The position numbers were made by a program, and so were the translations under genes. From CAZLLV01 sp964560325 (GTDB lineage Bacteria > Acidobacteriota > Thermoanaerobaculia > Multivoradales > DATKCC01), in NCBI GenBank assembly GCA_964560325.1, contig CAZLLV010000019.1, forward strand, positions 1-15,554: a DNA stretch of 15,554 nt, in the 5' to 3' direction. Shown piece by piece: positions 1 to 8,900 of the stretch. The notes under the pieces were generated by a model. That model made no database searches. It was not told the DNA's origin and saw only the letters and a list, made by a program, of their open reading frames with translations. Numbering within the stretch: the stretch's first letter is position 1; every line of letters begins with the position of its first letter.

Positions 1-1
1 G

Positions 2-310
2 GTCCCGACCGGCGGCCACAACCCGATCGAGGCGGCGCGCTGGGGCGTGCCGGTCGCGGTCGGCCCGTCGATGGAGAACTTCCGCGAGATGGCGGACGAC
101 TTCGACCGGCGCGGCGCCTGGGCGCGGGTCGAGGACGCCGACGACCTCGGCCGGACGCTCCGGGGCTGGCTCGACGACCCGGAGGCGGCCCGGTCGCTGG
201 GCGCGCGCGGGCGGGAGCTGGTCGAGGCGAACCGCGGCGCCCTCGGCCGCACCCTCGACGTCCTCGCGCCGGTCCTGGGGTCGACCGAACCGAAGGCGGC
301 GGAGCGCTGA
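2..310 (+). CDS. waaA: 3-deoxy-D-manno-octulosonic acid (Kdo) transferase WaaA, C-terminal fragment
   Basis: This is the last ~102 codons of a gene that begins upstream of the window; the reading frame is open from base 2. It opens with a GGHNPIEAARWGVPV-type stretch and a GPSMENFREM stretch. These match the conserved nucleotide-sugar-binding part of the C-terminal GT-B domain of WaaA/KdtA, whose typical form is GGHNPLEPAxxGxPVxxGPxxxNF. WaaA moves Kdo from CMP-Kdo to the lipid A precursor at the inner face of the cytoplasmic membrane. The neighbouring lpxK and acyltransferase genes are the usual companions and support the call. The stop lies 2 bp before the lpxK start, so the genes are very probably co-transcribed. 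The N-terminal membrane anchor and acceptor-binding domain cannot be checked because they are outside the window. Confidence 0.9.
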   Translation, partial: VPTGGHNPIEAARWGVPVAVGPSMENFREMADDFDRRGAWARVEDADDLGRTLRGWLDDPEAARSLGARGRELVEANRGALGRTLDVLAPVLGSTEPKAAER

Positions 311-312
311 CG

Positions 313-1392
313 GTGCCGCTCCCCCCCTCGCCACCGCACCCCCGCTCGCCCTGGCAGCGGCTCTACGGCGCCGCTCACCGTGCGCGCCGCCGCTTCTGGC
401 GAGAGCGGGCGGAGCGTCTCCCCCGGCCGGTCGTCTCGATCGGCAACCTGCTCTGGGGCGGCGGCGGCAAGACGCCGGTGACGGCGGCGATCGCCGCGCA
501 CCTGCGCGATCGACCCGGCGGGGGCCTCCGCGTGGCGATCCTCTCGCGCGGCTACGGCCGGACGACCGGGCCGGACCGGGAGGTGCGCGTGGTCTCGACC
601 GGCGCCGGCCCGCTCCTCGACCCGTCGGTCGGGGGCGACGAGCCGGTGCTGCTCGCCGGCGAGCTGCCCGGCGTGGCGGTGGTGGTCGCCGGCTCGCGCG
701 CCGCCGCCGGCCGGCACGCCCTGGCCCACCTCGACCCGCCGCCCGACCTCTTCCTCCTCGACGACGGCTTCTCGCACTTGGGGCTTGCCCGCGACGTCGA
801 CCTGCTGGTCTTCCCGGCCGCCGACCCGTTCGGCGGCGGCCGGCTTCCGCCCTCCGGCCGCCTGCGCGAGCCGCTCGCGGCGGCGGCCCGGGCGGACGCG
901 GCGCTCCTGACCGGAGAGCCCGGAGACGCGACCGGCGACGACCTCGCGCGGGCGCTCGCGCCCCACGGCTTTCGCGGCCCCGGCTTCCTGGCGCCGTCGC
1001 GCCTCGGTCCGCCACGCTTCCACGGCCCGCCGGCCGGCCGCGTCCTCCTGGTCTCGGCCATTGCGCGGCCGGAGGCGTTCGCCGCCGCCGCCCGGGACGC
1101 GGCCGCGCGCGACGGGCTGCGGGTGACCGGCGAGCTCCGTTTCCCGGACCACCACCGGTACCCGGAGGAGAGCCTGGAGCGGATCCGCCGGGCCTTCCGC
1201 GGAGAGGGCGCGCAGGCGGTCCTGACCACCGCCAAGGACCGGGTGAAGCTCCACGGGCGCCTCGACCTTCCGCTCGCCGAGCTGCCGCTCGCGGCCGAGC
1301 CGGAGCCCGCCTTCCTGCGCTGGCTCGACGACCGGCTCGCGCCGCTCATCCGATCGATCGAGAACGACTCCCGGGAGGACCGCCGAACGTGA
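313..1392 (+). CDS. lpxK: Tetraacyldisaccharide 4'-kinase LpxK
   Basis: LpxK phosphorylates the 4' position of tetraacyldisaccharide-1-phosphate to give lipid IVA, on the inner membrane. The 359-residue length is normal. The family marks are all visible: SIGNLLWGGGGKTP (residues 42-55, P-loop), ILSRGYGR (76-83), GGDEP (107-111, carrying the family's catalytic Asp), LLDDGFSH (148-155, normally DDGFQH), FPDHHRY (277-283, carrying the catalytic His) and TTAKDRVKL near the C-terminus. The P-loop reads GGGGKTP where the family usually has GGTGKTP or GGSGKTP, a mild oddity. The N-terminal SPWQRLYGAAHRARRRF is the usual amphipathic membrane-associating start. The start is GTG with a GGAG 8 nt upstream. 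The stop codon overlaps the next gene's start (GTGA). Confidence 0.95.
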   Translation: MPLPPSPPHPRSPWQRLYGAAHRARRRFWRERAERLPRPVVSIGNLLWGGGGKTPVTAAIAAHLRDRPGGGLRVAILSRGYGRTTGPDREVRVVSTGAGPLLDPSVGGDEPVLLAGELPGVAVVVAGSRAAAGRHALAHLDPPPDLFLLDDGFSHLGLARDVDLLVFPAADPFGGGRLPPSGRLREPLAAAARADAALLTGEPGDATGDDLARALAPHGFRGPGFLAPSRLGPPRFHGPPAGRVLLVSAIARPEAFAAAARDAAARDGLRVTGELRFPDHHRYPEESLERIRRAFRGEGAQAVLTTAKDRVKLHGRLDLPLAELPLAAEPEPAFLRWLDDRLAPLIRSIENDSREDRRT

Positions 1393-2312
1393 CCCGCGCG
1401 CGCCACCGGGTGGAGTACGCCGTCTACGTCACCGTGCGGGTCCTGATCCGGCTCCTGCCGCACGCCGCCGCCCGCGCGCTCGGCCGCGCCGGCGGCCGCC
1501 TGCTCCACCGACTGCTCGGCAAGCACCGGAGGATCGTGCGCGAGAACCTCGCCCTGGCGCTCCCGGAGCTCTCCGCCGCCGAGCGCCGGCGCCTGGTGCC
1601 CCGGGTGTTCGAGCAGTTCGGCCTGGCGCTCGCGGATGCCATCTCGGCGAAGCGGTTCGACCTGATCGAGCTCTGCCGGCGGATGGACCTCGAAGGGTGG
1701 CACCACGTACAAGAAGCGGAGCGGCAGGCCGAGGAGCGGGGCGTGGGGCTGTTCATCATGTCGGCCCACCTCGGCCTCTGGGAGGTCGCCGCCTACCCGC
1801 CGGGCATCTACGGCGGACCGCTCCACGTGGTCGGCCGGCCGCTCGACAACCCGCTGCTCGACGCCGAGCTGGCGCGCTCCCGGGCGCGCTTCGGCAACGA
1901 GCTGATCCCGAAGCGCGGCGCGGTCCGGCCGATGTTCCGCATCCTCTCGCGCGGCGGCCGCGTCGGTATCCTGATCGATCAGCGGGCCCGTCCGCGCGAG
2001 GGGATCTGGGTGCCGTTCTTCGGCCGGCCCGCCTACACCACGCCGATCCTGGCGCGCATGGCGCTGCGAACCGGCGCACCGGTGGTGCCGATCTTCGGCC
2101 ACGCGCTGCCGAAGGGGCGCTACCGGGTGGTGCTGCGCGCGGCCATCTGGCCCGACGAGGTCGACGCGGAGAGCGGCGAGGAGGAGGCGGTCGCGGAGCT
2201 GACCCGCCGCTACCTCGCCGCCTGCGAGGAGGAGATCCGCCGCCACCCGGAGAGCTGGCTCTGGCTCCACGAGCGCTGGAAGGAGCCGCGGGCCTCGCAG
2301 TCCGACGTGTAG
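1389..2312 (+). CDS. Lipid A biosynthesis (lysophospholipid-type) acyltransferase, LpxL/HtrB family
   Basis: This enzyme is predicted to add a secondary acyl chain to the Kdo-lipid A precursor at the inner membrane. The 307-residue length is usual for LpxL/LpxM-type enzymes. The catalytic HX4E motif is present as SAHLGLWEV (H127, E132), followed by VVGRPLDNP (148-154) and a GILIDQRAR stretch (193-201) matching the family's substrate-pocket blocks. The N-terminal part (about 9-45) is a hydrophobic and basic membrane-associating segment. The C-terminus ends in the family-like HPESWLWLHERWK. The GTG start overlaps the lpxK stop by 4 bp and has GGGAGGA 9 nt upstream, so the start is well supported. 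Which acyl position or acyl donor it uses cannot be read from sequence, so no lpxL/lpxM symbol is given. Confidence 0.9.
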   Translation: MTRARHRVEYAVYVTVRVLIRLLPHAAARALGRAGGRLLHRLLGKHRRIVRENLALALPELSAAERRRLVPRVFEQFGLALADAISAKRFDLIELCRRMDLEGWHHVQEAERQAEERGVGLFIMSAHLGLWEVAAYPPGIYGGPLHVVGRPLDNPLLDAELARSRARFGNELIPKRGAVRPMFRILSRGGRVGILIDQRARPREGIWVPFFGRPAYTTPILARMALRTGAPVVPIFGHALPKGRYRVVLRAAIWPDEVDAESGEEEAVAELTRRYLAACEEEIRRHPESWLWLHERWKEPRASQSDV

Positions 2313-2343
2313 ACTGCGGGGCCGCTCCCCACCCCGCCCCGCC

Positions 2344-3621
2344 ATGCGTCCGCCGTCCCGTCCACCGTCGTTCGCGCTCCTCTCGCGCGCCCTCCGCGCC
2401 GTCCGTAGCATCCGCAGCAGGGCGGCCGCCGCCGCTCTGCCGGCGGTCTGCGCGCTCCTGGCCGGCTGCGGTGCCGATCCGGGAGAGCGGCTGCCGGAGG
2501 GCTGGACGCTCGCCGGGCACAGCGAGCGCCTCGTGCCGGTGCTCGAGCGGCTGGCAGCGCTCGAGCGCTCGCCGATCGCCGGCCAGGCGGCGGAGCTGCG
2601 CTCGCGGATCGGCGGCTGCGAGACGTTCGTCGCCCACTGCCCGGCGGAGACGGCCCCGGAGGGCGAGGAGGGTGCCGGGGTGGTGCCTCCCTGCCGGCTC
2701 GCCGAGACCGCCGTCTGCGCCGACGACCTTCCGGACTGGTTCGGCGAGGCCGAGGCCGGAGCCGACTGGGTGCTGTCGCGCCGCGTCGAGGACGGGCTCT
2801 GGTTCGTGCTGCGGGCGAGCGCCGACGGCGCGGCGGACGGCGGCACCGGCGCGACGCTCCTCGAGGGCGAGGCCGGACCGGTCGATCTCGACCGCGCCGT
2901 CTCGCTCCTCCTGCCGGCCGCCGAGGCCCCCGGGCCGGCGCGCCTGACCGGCGCCGACGCTCTCCTTCACCTGCGCGTGCGCCCCGACGGCGGTCTCGAC
3001 CTGGCGCGCTTCGTCGAGGGGGATGGCTGGGGTGCGCGGATGTACCGGCTGCGCAGCGACCTCTTCGAGGGCCGCGCGCTGGCCGGCGTCTGGGAGCTGG
3101 CGGTCTACACGCCGATCGAGAGCGAGATGGTCCCGCCGCTCGCGCTCTCGGTCGACACCGAGGACCGGGAGCTGGCGGTGGAGGGGATGGAACGGTTCCT
3201 GGGCGAGCTCCAGGAGACCTGGCCGGTGCGCCGGAGCGACTACCGGTTGGCCGGGCACTCGGGCGCCTGCCTGGGCAACGTACGGGTGATGCCGAACCTC
3301 GCCCCCTGCTACGTCGCGACTCCCGATGCCCTCGTCGTCGGCTGGAACCCGCGCAGCCTGGAGCTCGCGCTGGCCGAGCCCGAGCCGCGCGCCGGGACCG
3401 GTGGCGCGCCGGCCTCCGATCTCGACCCCGAGGCGAGCGGGGCGAGAGCCTACGTCTCCCGCTTCCCGGCTGCCGACCAGGTGATCGCCCGCACCACCGG
3501 CGCCCCGTCGGCGATCGATCCCGGCGTCTACCCGTGGGATCTCGTCGAGCTGAACGGACGGCGCGACGGCAACGTCTACCGCTTCCGGGTCCGGCTCGGC
3601 GGCGAGGGGGCAGCGCCGTGA
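2344..3621 (+). CDS. Uncharacterised lipoprotein downstream of lipid A genes (DUF3352-like layout, weak)
   Basis: I do not recognise this 425-residue protein with certainty. It begins with a long arginine-rich n-region (1-27), a hydrophobic stretch (28-40) and a lipobox ALLAGC with the cysteine at 42, so it is probably a lipoprotein facing the periplasm. The mature part is soluble with no further membrane helix. It contains stretches such as ADALLHLRVRPDGGLDL and ATPDALVVGWNPRSLELALA. These resemble the 'substrate-like protein displayed / value checked' layout of DUF3352 proteins, but this is only a visual impression. Several cysteine pairs could form disulphides. ATG is the only sensible start upstream of the lipobox, but it has no clear Shine-Dalgarno and follows a C-rich 31-bp gap. 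It overlaps the next gene by 4 bp, suggesting a functional partnership. Confidence 0.75.
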   Translation: MRPPSRPPSFALLSRALRAVRSIRSRAAAAALPAVCALLAGCGADPGERLPEGWTLAGHSERLVPVLERLAALERSPIAGQAAELRSRIGGCETFVAHCPAETAPEGEEGAGVVPPCRLAETAVCADDLPDWFGEAEAGADWVLSRRVEDGLWFVLRASADGAADGGTGATLLEGEAGPVDLDRAVSLLLPAAEAPGPARLTGADALLHLRVRPDGGLDLARFVEGDGWGARMYRLRSDLFEGRALAGVWELAVYTPIESEMVPPLALSVDTEDRELAVEGMERFLGELQETWPVRRSDYRLAGHSGACLGNVRVMPNLAPCYVATPDALVVGWNPRSLELALAEPEPRAGTGGAPASDLDPEASGARAYVSRFPAADQVIARTTGAPSAIDPGVYPWDLVELNGRRDGNVYRFRVRLGGEGAAP

Positions 3622-5969
3622 AGCTCTCTCGACCGTTCGTCCTCCGCCTCGCCCTCCTCGTCGTCCTGGTGGCGGTGGCGCTCTTCCTGGTGCTGCGCAC
3701 CCTGCCGCGGATCGAGCGCTATCGGACGACCGAAGAGGTTTGCGCCGCGACGGACCGGGGCGACTGGGCGGCGGCGCTCGCCGCCAGCGAAGGTCTGATC
3801 GCGAACGACACCGCCGGCCGGCGCGCCGCCCAGTGCCGCTGCCGGGCACTCCTCGCCACCGGCGAGCGGGAGGCCTGCGTCGCTCTGCTCGAGGATCTGC
3901 TGGCGGCCGAGAGCGAGGACGACTGGCTTCCCGACCCGACGCTCACCGCGCTGGTGGTGGCGGCGCGGGACGAGGCGGGCGAGCCGAGCGCGGCCGCCGA
4001 CCTGGCCAACCGGGGCGCCATCGAGTATCCGGAGGACGTCCTCCTCGCCCACCAGGAGATGACGCTGCGCAGCCGGGTCGAGGACGAGGCGGACGTGCTG
4101 GCGGAGATGGCGCGGCGGCTCGAGGGCCGGGAGAGCGTCTCCTCCTACGCCGTGCGGCTCGACCTCGCGCGGCGCCACTCGGCGCGCGGCGAATGGCAGG
4201 AAGCGCTCGACCTCCTCGGCGACGACCCGGACGCCTTCCCGGCGACGCTCGGCGACTCATGGTTCGAAGCTCGCGCCGCCGTCATCGCCGGCCTGGGCCG
4301 TGCCGACCAGCTCGCCGAGCTGTTCGCGGAGTGGGAGCGGCGCGGCGGCAAGCCGACCGATCTCCTCGCCCGGCACGCGATTTTGCGGAGCAGCAACCAG
4401 ATCGAGGACCGCGAGGGGACGACGCTCGGCATGCTGCGAGAGGTCGCGGAGCGTGGCGACGAGCTGTCGGATACCGAGCTCCTGGGCGTCGTCGACCTGC
4501 GGCTGATCCGGACCCTGGTCCTGGCCGGTGAGCACGACGAGGCGCTGGCGCTCTACGACCAGGTGGTGGCGGAGCGCGGCGAGCTCGAGTTCCTGAAGCG
4601 CGACGACATCCTCCGCGCGGCGACCCAGGAAGCGCTCGGCGAAGAAGGGATGGCGGCGGCATGGGGGACGATCCGTTTCCGGGTGCCGGACGCGCGGCCG
4701 GGCGACCGGCTGCTCGTCTCGCCTCCGGTCGACGCGACGGTCGACTCCGCGTACGTGGAGGCGCCGGTCGCGCCCTCCCGCTCGGTCGAGGTGACGCGCT
4801 CGCTCGACACCTGGCCCGTGCGGTGGGTGCTGCGGTCCGCCCGCGGGCGAACCGCCGGCTCGGGCGCCGCCTGGGTGCGGCCGGGCGAGATCGAGAGGGT
4901 GACGGTCGAGCGGCGGCCGGCGGGGTCGGACCCGAGCGATCGGCCGGACGCGGCGCTCGGCCCCGCGCGGCCGGCCGACGGCGAGCGCCGGGTATTCCAG
5001 ATCATCCTCGACTGCGCCGACTGGCGGATCGTCCGCTACGGCCTGGCGCGCGGCGAGCTGCCCTTCTTCGAGCATGCGATCGAGCACGGCCACCGCGCGG
5101 TGCTCGACAGCTACCCGCCGTTCACCGCGCTCGCGATCACCCGTCTGGTCAATCCGAGGAAGCGCGGCCTGCGATCGTTCCCGGAGCTGGTCCACCAGCT
5201 CGGGCGCGAGATCGAGGGACTCAACTTCGTAGGCCGCAACCCGTTCGGCGCGCTCGAGGGCGTGCTGCCCGAGGAGACCGATCTCTTCTCGACCCTCGCC
5301 GGCGAAGGGTTCGGCACCGTCAACCTGCTCCACTCCCACGGCGCCTTGCAGGTGGGCCGCAACGCCCAGGTGATCGGCCCGGGCGACGCGGTCCGGCCGA
5401 TCGAAGGCTACCGTTCCTCCCGCCCGCTCGCTCCGGCGGAAGAGGAGCTCCTCCAGGTCGACTCGCAGATCCTCCGCGGCCACCTGCAAGAGATGGCGGC
5501 CGACTTCGACGTCGTGGCGGAGCTGACCGCCGAGCCGGGGATCGAGCTCGTCTCCGTCCGCGTCGCCGCGCTCGACCTGATGACCCACGGCTCGTTCCAG
5601 GACTTCCTGCCCTCCGGTCAGGACGACGGAAACGGGGTGCTCTACCGCACCTACCGCTACGTCGACGAGCGGCTGGGCGAGATCTACCGCCGCCTCGACG
5701 CCGACGACACGCTGATCGTGATGTCCGACCACGGCATAAGGACCCCGATGGAGCACGACCGCCGCGCGATGTTCGTCGCCCTGGGCGCCGGCGTCGAGCC
5801 CGGCCGCACCGACGACGTGCCCCCGCTGCAGCACGTCTCAGGCTGGATCGCCGACCTGCTCGGCGTCGCCGTCGACTGGCCCGGAAACGGCACGGAGGAG
5901 TGGATCCGGCCTACGGGCCCACCTCCTCGAACAGGCTCCTCAGGAAGGGCTGGAGCGGCTCCGGAGTGA
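3618..5969 (+). CDS. Membrane-anchored TPR-like protein with C-terminal alkaline phosphatase/phosphodiesterase-superfamily domain
   Basis: This 783-residue protein has one N-terminal membrane anchor (6-28), then a helical-repeat region (about 38-330, alternating small/hydrophobic helices of TPR/Sel1 character). A beta-rich linker follows (about 345-450), then an AP-superfamily domain related to type I phosphodiesterases (465-765). In that domain VFQIILDCADW supplies the first metal Asp (D465), YPPFTALAIT supplies the likely nucleophile T503, ALDLMTHGSF supplies D653/H657, and VMSDHGIRT supplies D704/H705, with H713 a possible further ligand. It would act on a phospho- or sulfo-ester outside the cytoplasm; the substrate is unknown. 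The GTG start overlaps the lipoprotein stop (GTGA) and has GAGGGGG upstream; an upstream in-frame start would run into the lipoprotein. The last 59 bp overlap the convergent permease/peptidase gene. Confidence 0.85.
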   Translation: MKLSRPFVLRLALLVVLVAVALFLVLRTLPRIERYRTTEEVCAATDRGDWAAALAASEGLIANDTAGRRAAQCRCRALLATGEREACVALLEDLLAAESEDDWLPDPTLTALVVAARDEAGEPSAAADLANRGAIEYPEDVLLAHQEMTLRSRVEDEADVLAEMARRLEGRESVSSYAVRLDLARRHSARGEWQEALDLLGDDPDAFPATLGDSWFEARAAVIAGLGRADQLAELFAEWERRGGKPTDLLARHAILRSSNQIEDREGTTLGMLREVAERGDELSDTELLGVVDLRLIRTLVLAGEHDEALALYDQVVAERGELEFLKRDDILRAATQEALGEEGMAAAWGTIRFRVPDARPGDRLLVSPPVDATVDSAYVEAPVAPSRSVEVTRSLDTWPVRWVLRSARGRTAGSGAAWVRPGEIERVTVERRPAGSDPSDRPDAALGPARPADGERRVFQIILDCADWRIVRYGLARGELPFFEHAIEHGHRAVLDSYPPFTALAITRLVNPRKRGLRSFPELVHQLGREIEGLNFVGRNPFGALEGVLPEETDLFSTLAGEGFGTVNLLHSHGALQVGRNAQVIGPGDAVRPIEGYRSSRPLAPAEEELLQVDSQILRGHLQEMAADFDVVAELTAEPGIELVSVRVAALDLMTHGSFQDFLPSGQDDGNGVLYRTYRYVDERLGEIYRRLDADDTLIVMSDHGIRTPMEHDRRAMFVALGAGVEPGRTDDVPPLQHVSGWIADLLGVAVDWPGNGTEEWIRPTGPPPRTGSSGRAGAAPE

Positions 5970-8900
5970 CCGCCCGGAGCTCCCGGTAGAGGTCGCGCGT
6001 CGTCGGGTGCGGCGGCGTTCCGGTCGCGTGCCGCGCGAGCAGCCGGCGCAGCGCCCGGTCGACGCGCTCGCCGCCGATCCGGTCACGCAGCTCCTGCATC
6101 GCGAGCGGGCCGGTGCGGTAGACGTCGAGCCAGTCGGTGGCCCGCAGGAGCGGCACCTCCCGGCTCGCGTGCGGCTTCGCGTACTCGCTCCGCATCAGGT
6201 CGAGGAGGCGATCCAGGGCCTCGCGCCCCTGCGCCTCCTCGACGACCCCGAGCGCGCTGTACCAGGCCAGGCTCTCGGTGAGCACCGGGGCGCCCTCGAC
6301 CGGCGCCGGCACGAGCCGGTGCCCCCACCACTGGTGCGCCACCTCGTGGGCGACCACCGCGAACGGCAGGTCGATGCCGCGCGCGTCGGTGTCGGGAGCC
6401 AGCGCCGCGAACCCCTCCGAGAAGACGACGGTGCCGGGGTAGGCCCGCAGGCCGGAGCCGACGCCGGGGACCTCGACGAAGCGCAGCCAGCGGTACGGGT
6501 ACGCGCCGAAGCGGCGGGAGTAGGCCTCGAGCGAGACCCGGGCGGCGTGCACCGTGCGCTCGACGCTCCACCGGTGGCCGGGGTGGTGGAGGACCTCGAT
6601 CGCGACCCCCCGCCAGCGCTCCGCGTGCACGGCGTAGGGCGCCGACGCCACCACCCAGGCGTTGCGGATCGGCGCCTCGGCCGCGTAGTGGAAGTACCGG
6701 CGGCCGGGCACGCTCCAGCTCCGGAGCAGGCTCCCCGGCGCCACCGCCACGTGATCGGTCGCGGTGCCGATCACCGCCTCGAAGTCGATCGACTCCCGGC
6801 CGGCGCCGTCGCGGCGGGCCACCGGATCGTCCAGGAGCGGAACCGCCGGCCGAGCGCCGAGCCCGTGCTCGCGCCGTGCGCCCGGATCGTGGAGCTCGCG
6901 GCCCGGGCGGTAGCCGACCCAGGGCAACCAGTGCCGGCCGGCCGCGCCGTCGACGTCGAGGTTCTCGAACAGGACGCTGCCCGGAGTCACCGAGCTGTCG
7001 ACGCCGGCGACCGGGAACCCGCGCGGCGCGACGAGCACCTCGATCTCCAGGCCGAGCGACTCCCCCGGGCGGAGCGGCTCCTCCAGGCGGTAGCTGCGGA
7101 ATCCCAGCCGGTCGTCGAGCCGTACCGCGTGCGCCGGCCGGTCGAACCGCGCCGGTCCGGTCGTGACCTCCGGGTGCGTCGTCAGGTGGACGACGCCGAT
7201 CTCCTCCCCGCCGTCGTTGCGCAGCCGGTGGGCGGCGGTGATCGCGACCCGGCGGCGCTCGGGCTCGATCTCCACCCGCAGGCGGGTGGCGGTGAGGCTC
7301 GGCTGCGGGTCCCCGGCGTGCTCCCCGTAGCGACGCTCGTACGCCGCCCGTGCCGCCTCGCGCTCCGAGCCCGACGCCCGGCCGTTCGCCCCCTCGGTGG
7401 CGCGCAAGACGACGACGCCGGTGCCGAGCACGACGAGAGCGCCGAACGCCAACGCGCCCGCGGCGAGCGGACCCGGACGGCGGCGGCGCGCCAGGCGAAC
7501 CCGGACCGGCTCCCGCCGCTGTCCCCGCGTCCACAGACCGGCCGCGACCACCGTCCCGACCACCGCCCAGCCGACCCAGTGGAGCTGGAGCCAGCGGTGC
7601 GGGGCGAGCGACGCCCCGAAGCCGGCGAGGTCGGAGTAGCTCCAGGCGGGGACCGAGCCGAAGGCGACGAGGTGGTGCTCCAGGCCGAGCGACGGCGCGA
7701 ACACCGCCCAGAAGTGGACCATCATCACCGCCAGGTGGCCCACGTACTTCTGGTCCACCACCACGTGGACGGCCAGGGCGAGCGCCACGAACAGGAGCCG
7801 GTCGACGAGCTGGAGCTCGAAGAGCGCGCGGGCGTAGACCGCGAGCTCGAACCTCGGGTGGCCGCCGAGCGCCTGGACGAGCACGCCGGCGGCGACGAAG
7901 AACCCCTGAACCGCCGCCAGCACCACCCCGAGCGCGAGCAGCCTGCCGCCGAGGGCGACGCCGTTCGGAACCGGGGCCACGCCGGTCATCTCGGCCATCC
8001 GGACGTCCCGCTCGCCCCACACCAGCTCGCCCGCGAACCAGGACGTGAGCGCGGCCACCAACATGCCGAGCGTGAAGTCGTCGAGCAGCGGCAGGACGCG
8101 GGCGGTGACCGGCACGGCCGGCGTGCCGAGCGGTCCTTCCGCCAGCTCGGGACCGGTGACGACCAGCAGGAGCGCCGCGGCCGGCACCGCCAGGAACGCC
8201 GGACCGGTCACGATCCGGCGGCAGGAGGCGCGCGTCACGCCGAGGAGCTGACGTGCGCGGCCGGCGGCGCCGAACCGGCGCTCCACGCGCGGCACGGCGA
8301 CGGCGGCGGGGCTCGGTGCGGGGCCCTCCTCCGCCCCCTCCGGCGAAACGCGGTGCCACGGCCGCCGGCGCGGCGCTCCGCGCGGCGTCCCGAGGGCGGA
8401 GGCGGAGGCGAAGCGGAGCCGGGCGAGCCCCAGGGCGCCGCCGGCGATCGCCACCCAGAGGGCTCGGCTGGCGAGCAACACCGAGTCCCCGCCGACGGGT
8501 CGCGCGCCCTTCTCGGCGGCCGACCAGGAATCCCAGAGAGCGCCCAGCGGCGTGAGCCCGAGCGGATCGAGCAGACAGGCCGTGCGCCAGAGGCCGAGGT
8601 GATCCGCGACCAGCTCCTTCGACAGCATGGTCGCCAGGAAGACGAGGGCGCCGCACAGGTAGCCCGCGCCCACCCCCCGGCCGAGCGTCGCGGCCGAGAA
8701 GAGGAGCGCCGTGGCGACGAAGGCGTTCGGCAACCCGACGAGGAGGAAGGCTCCGGCGTACGCGCCCGGCTGGAACGGACCGGCCAGGCCGTCCGCCACC
8801 CCCGGCGCGCGGACGGCCAGCGCGAGCCCCACGGGCACCGCCGCCGCGAAGAGAGCCGCGAGGACGAAGGCGGCGCCGAAGCGGCCGATCAGGCGGTCCC

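Noticed and set aside
552..2846. A 764-codon open frame on the minus strand
   Set aside because: It is antisense to lpxK, the acyltransferase and the lipoprotein, and has low-complexity Ser/Arg/Pro composition; a shadow frame.
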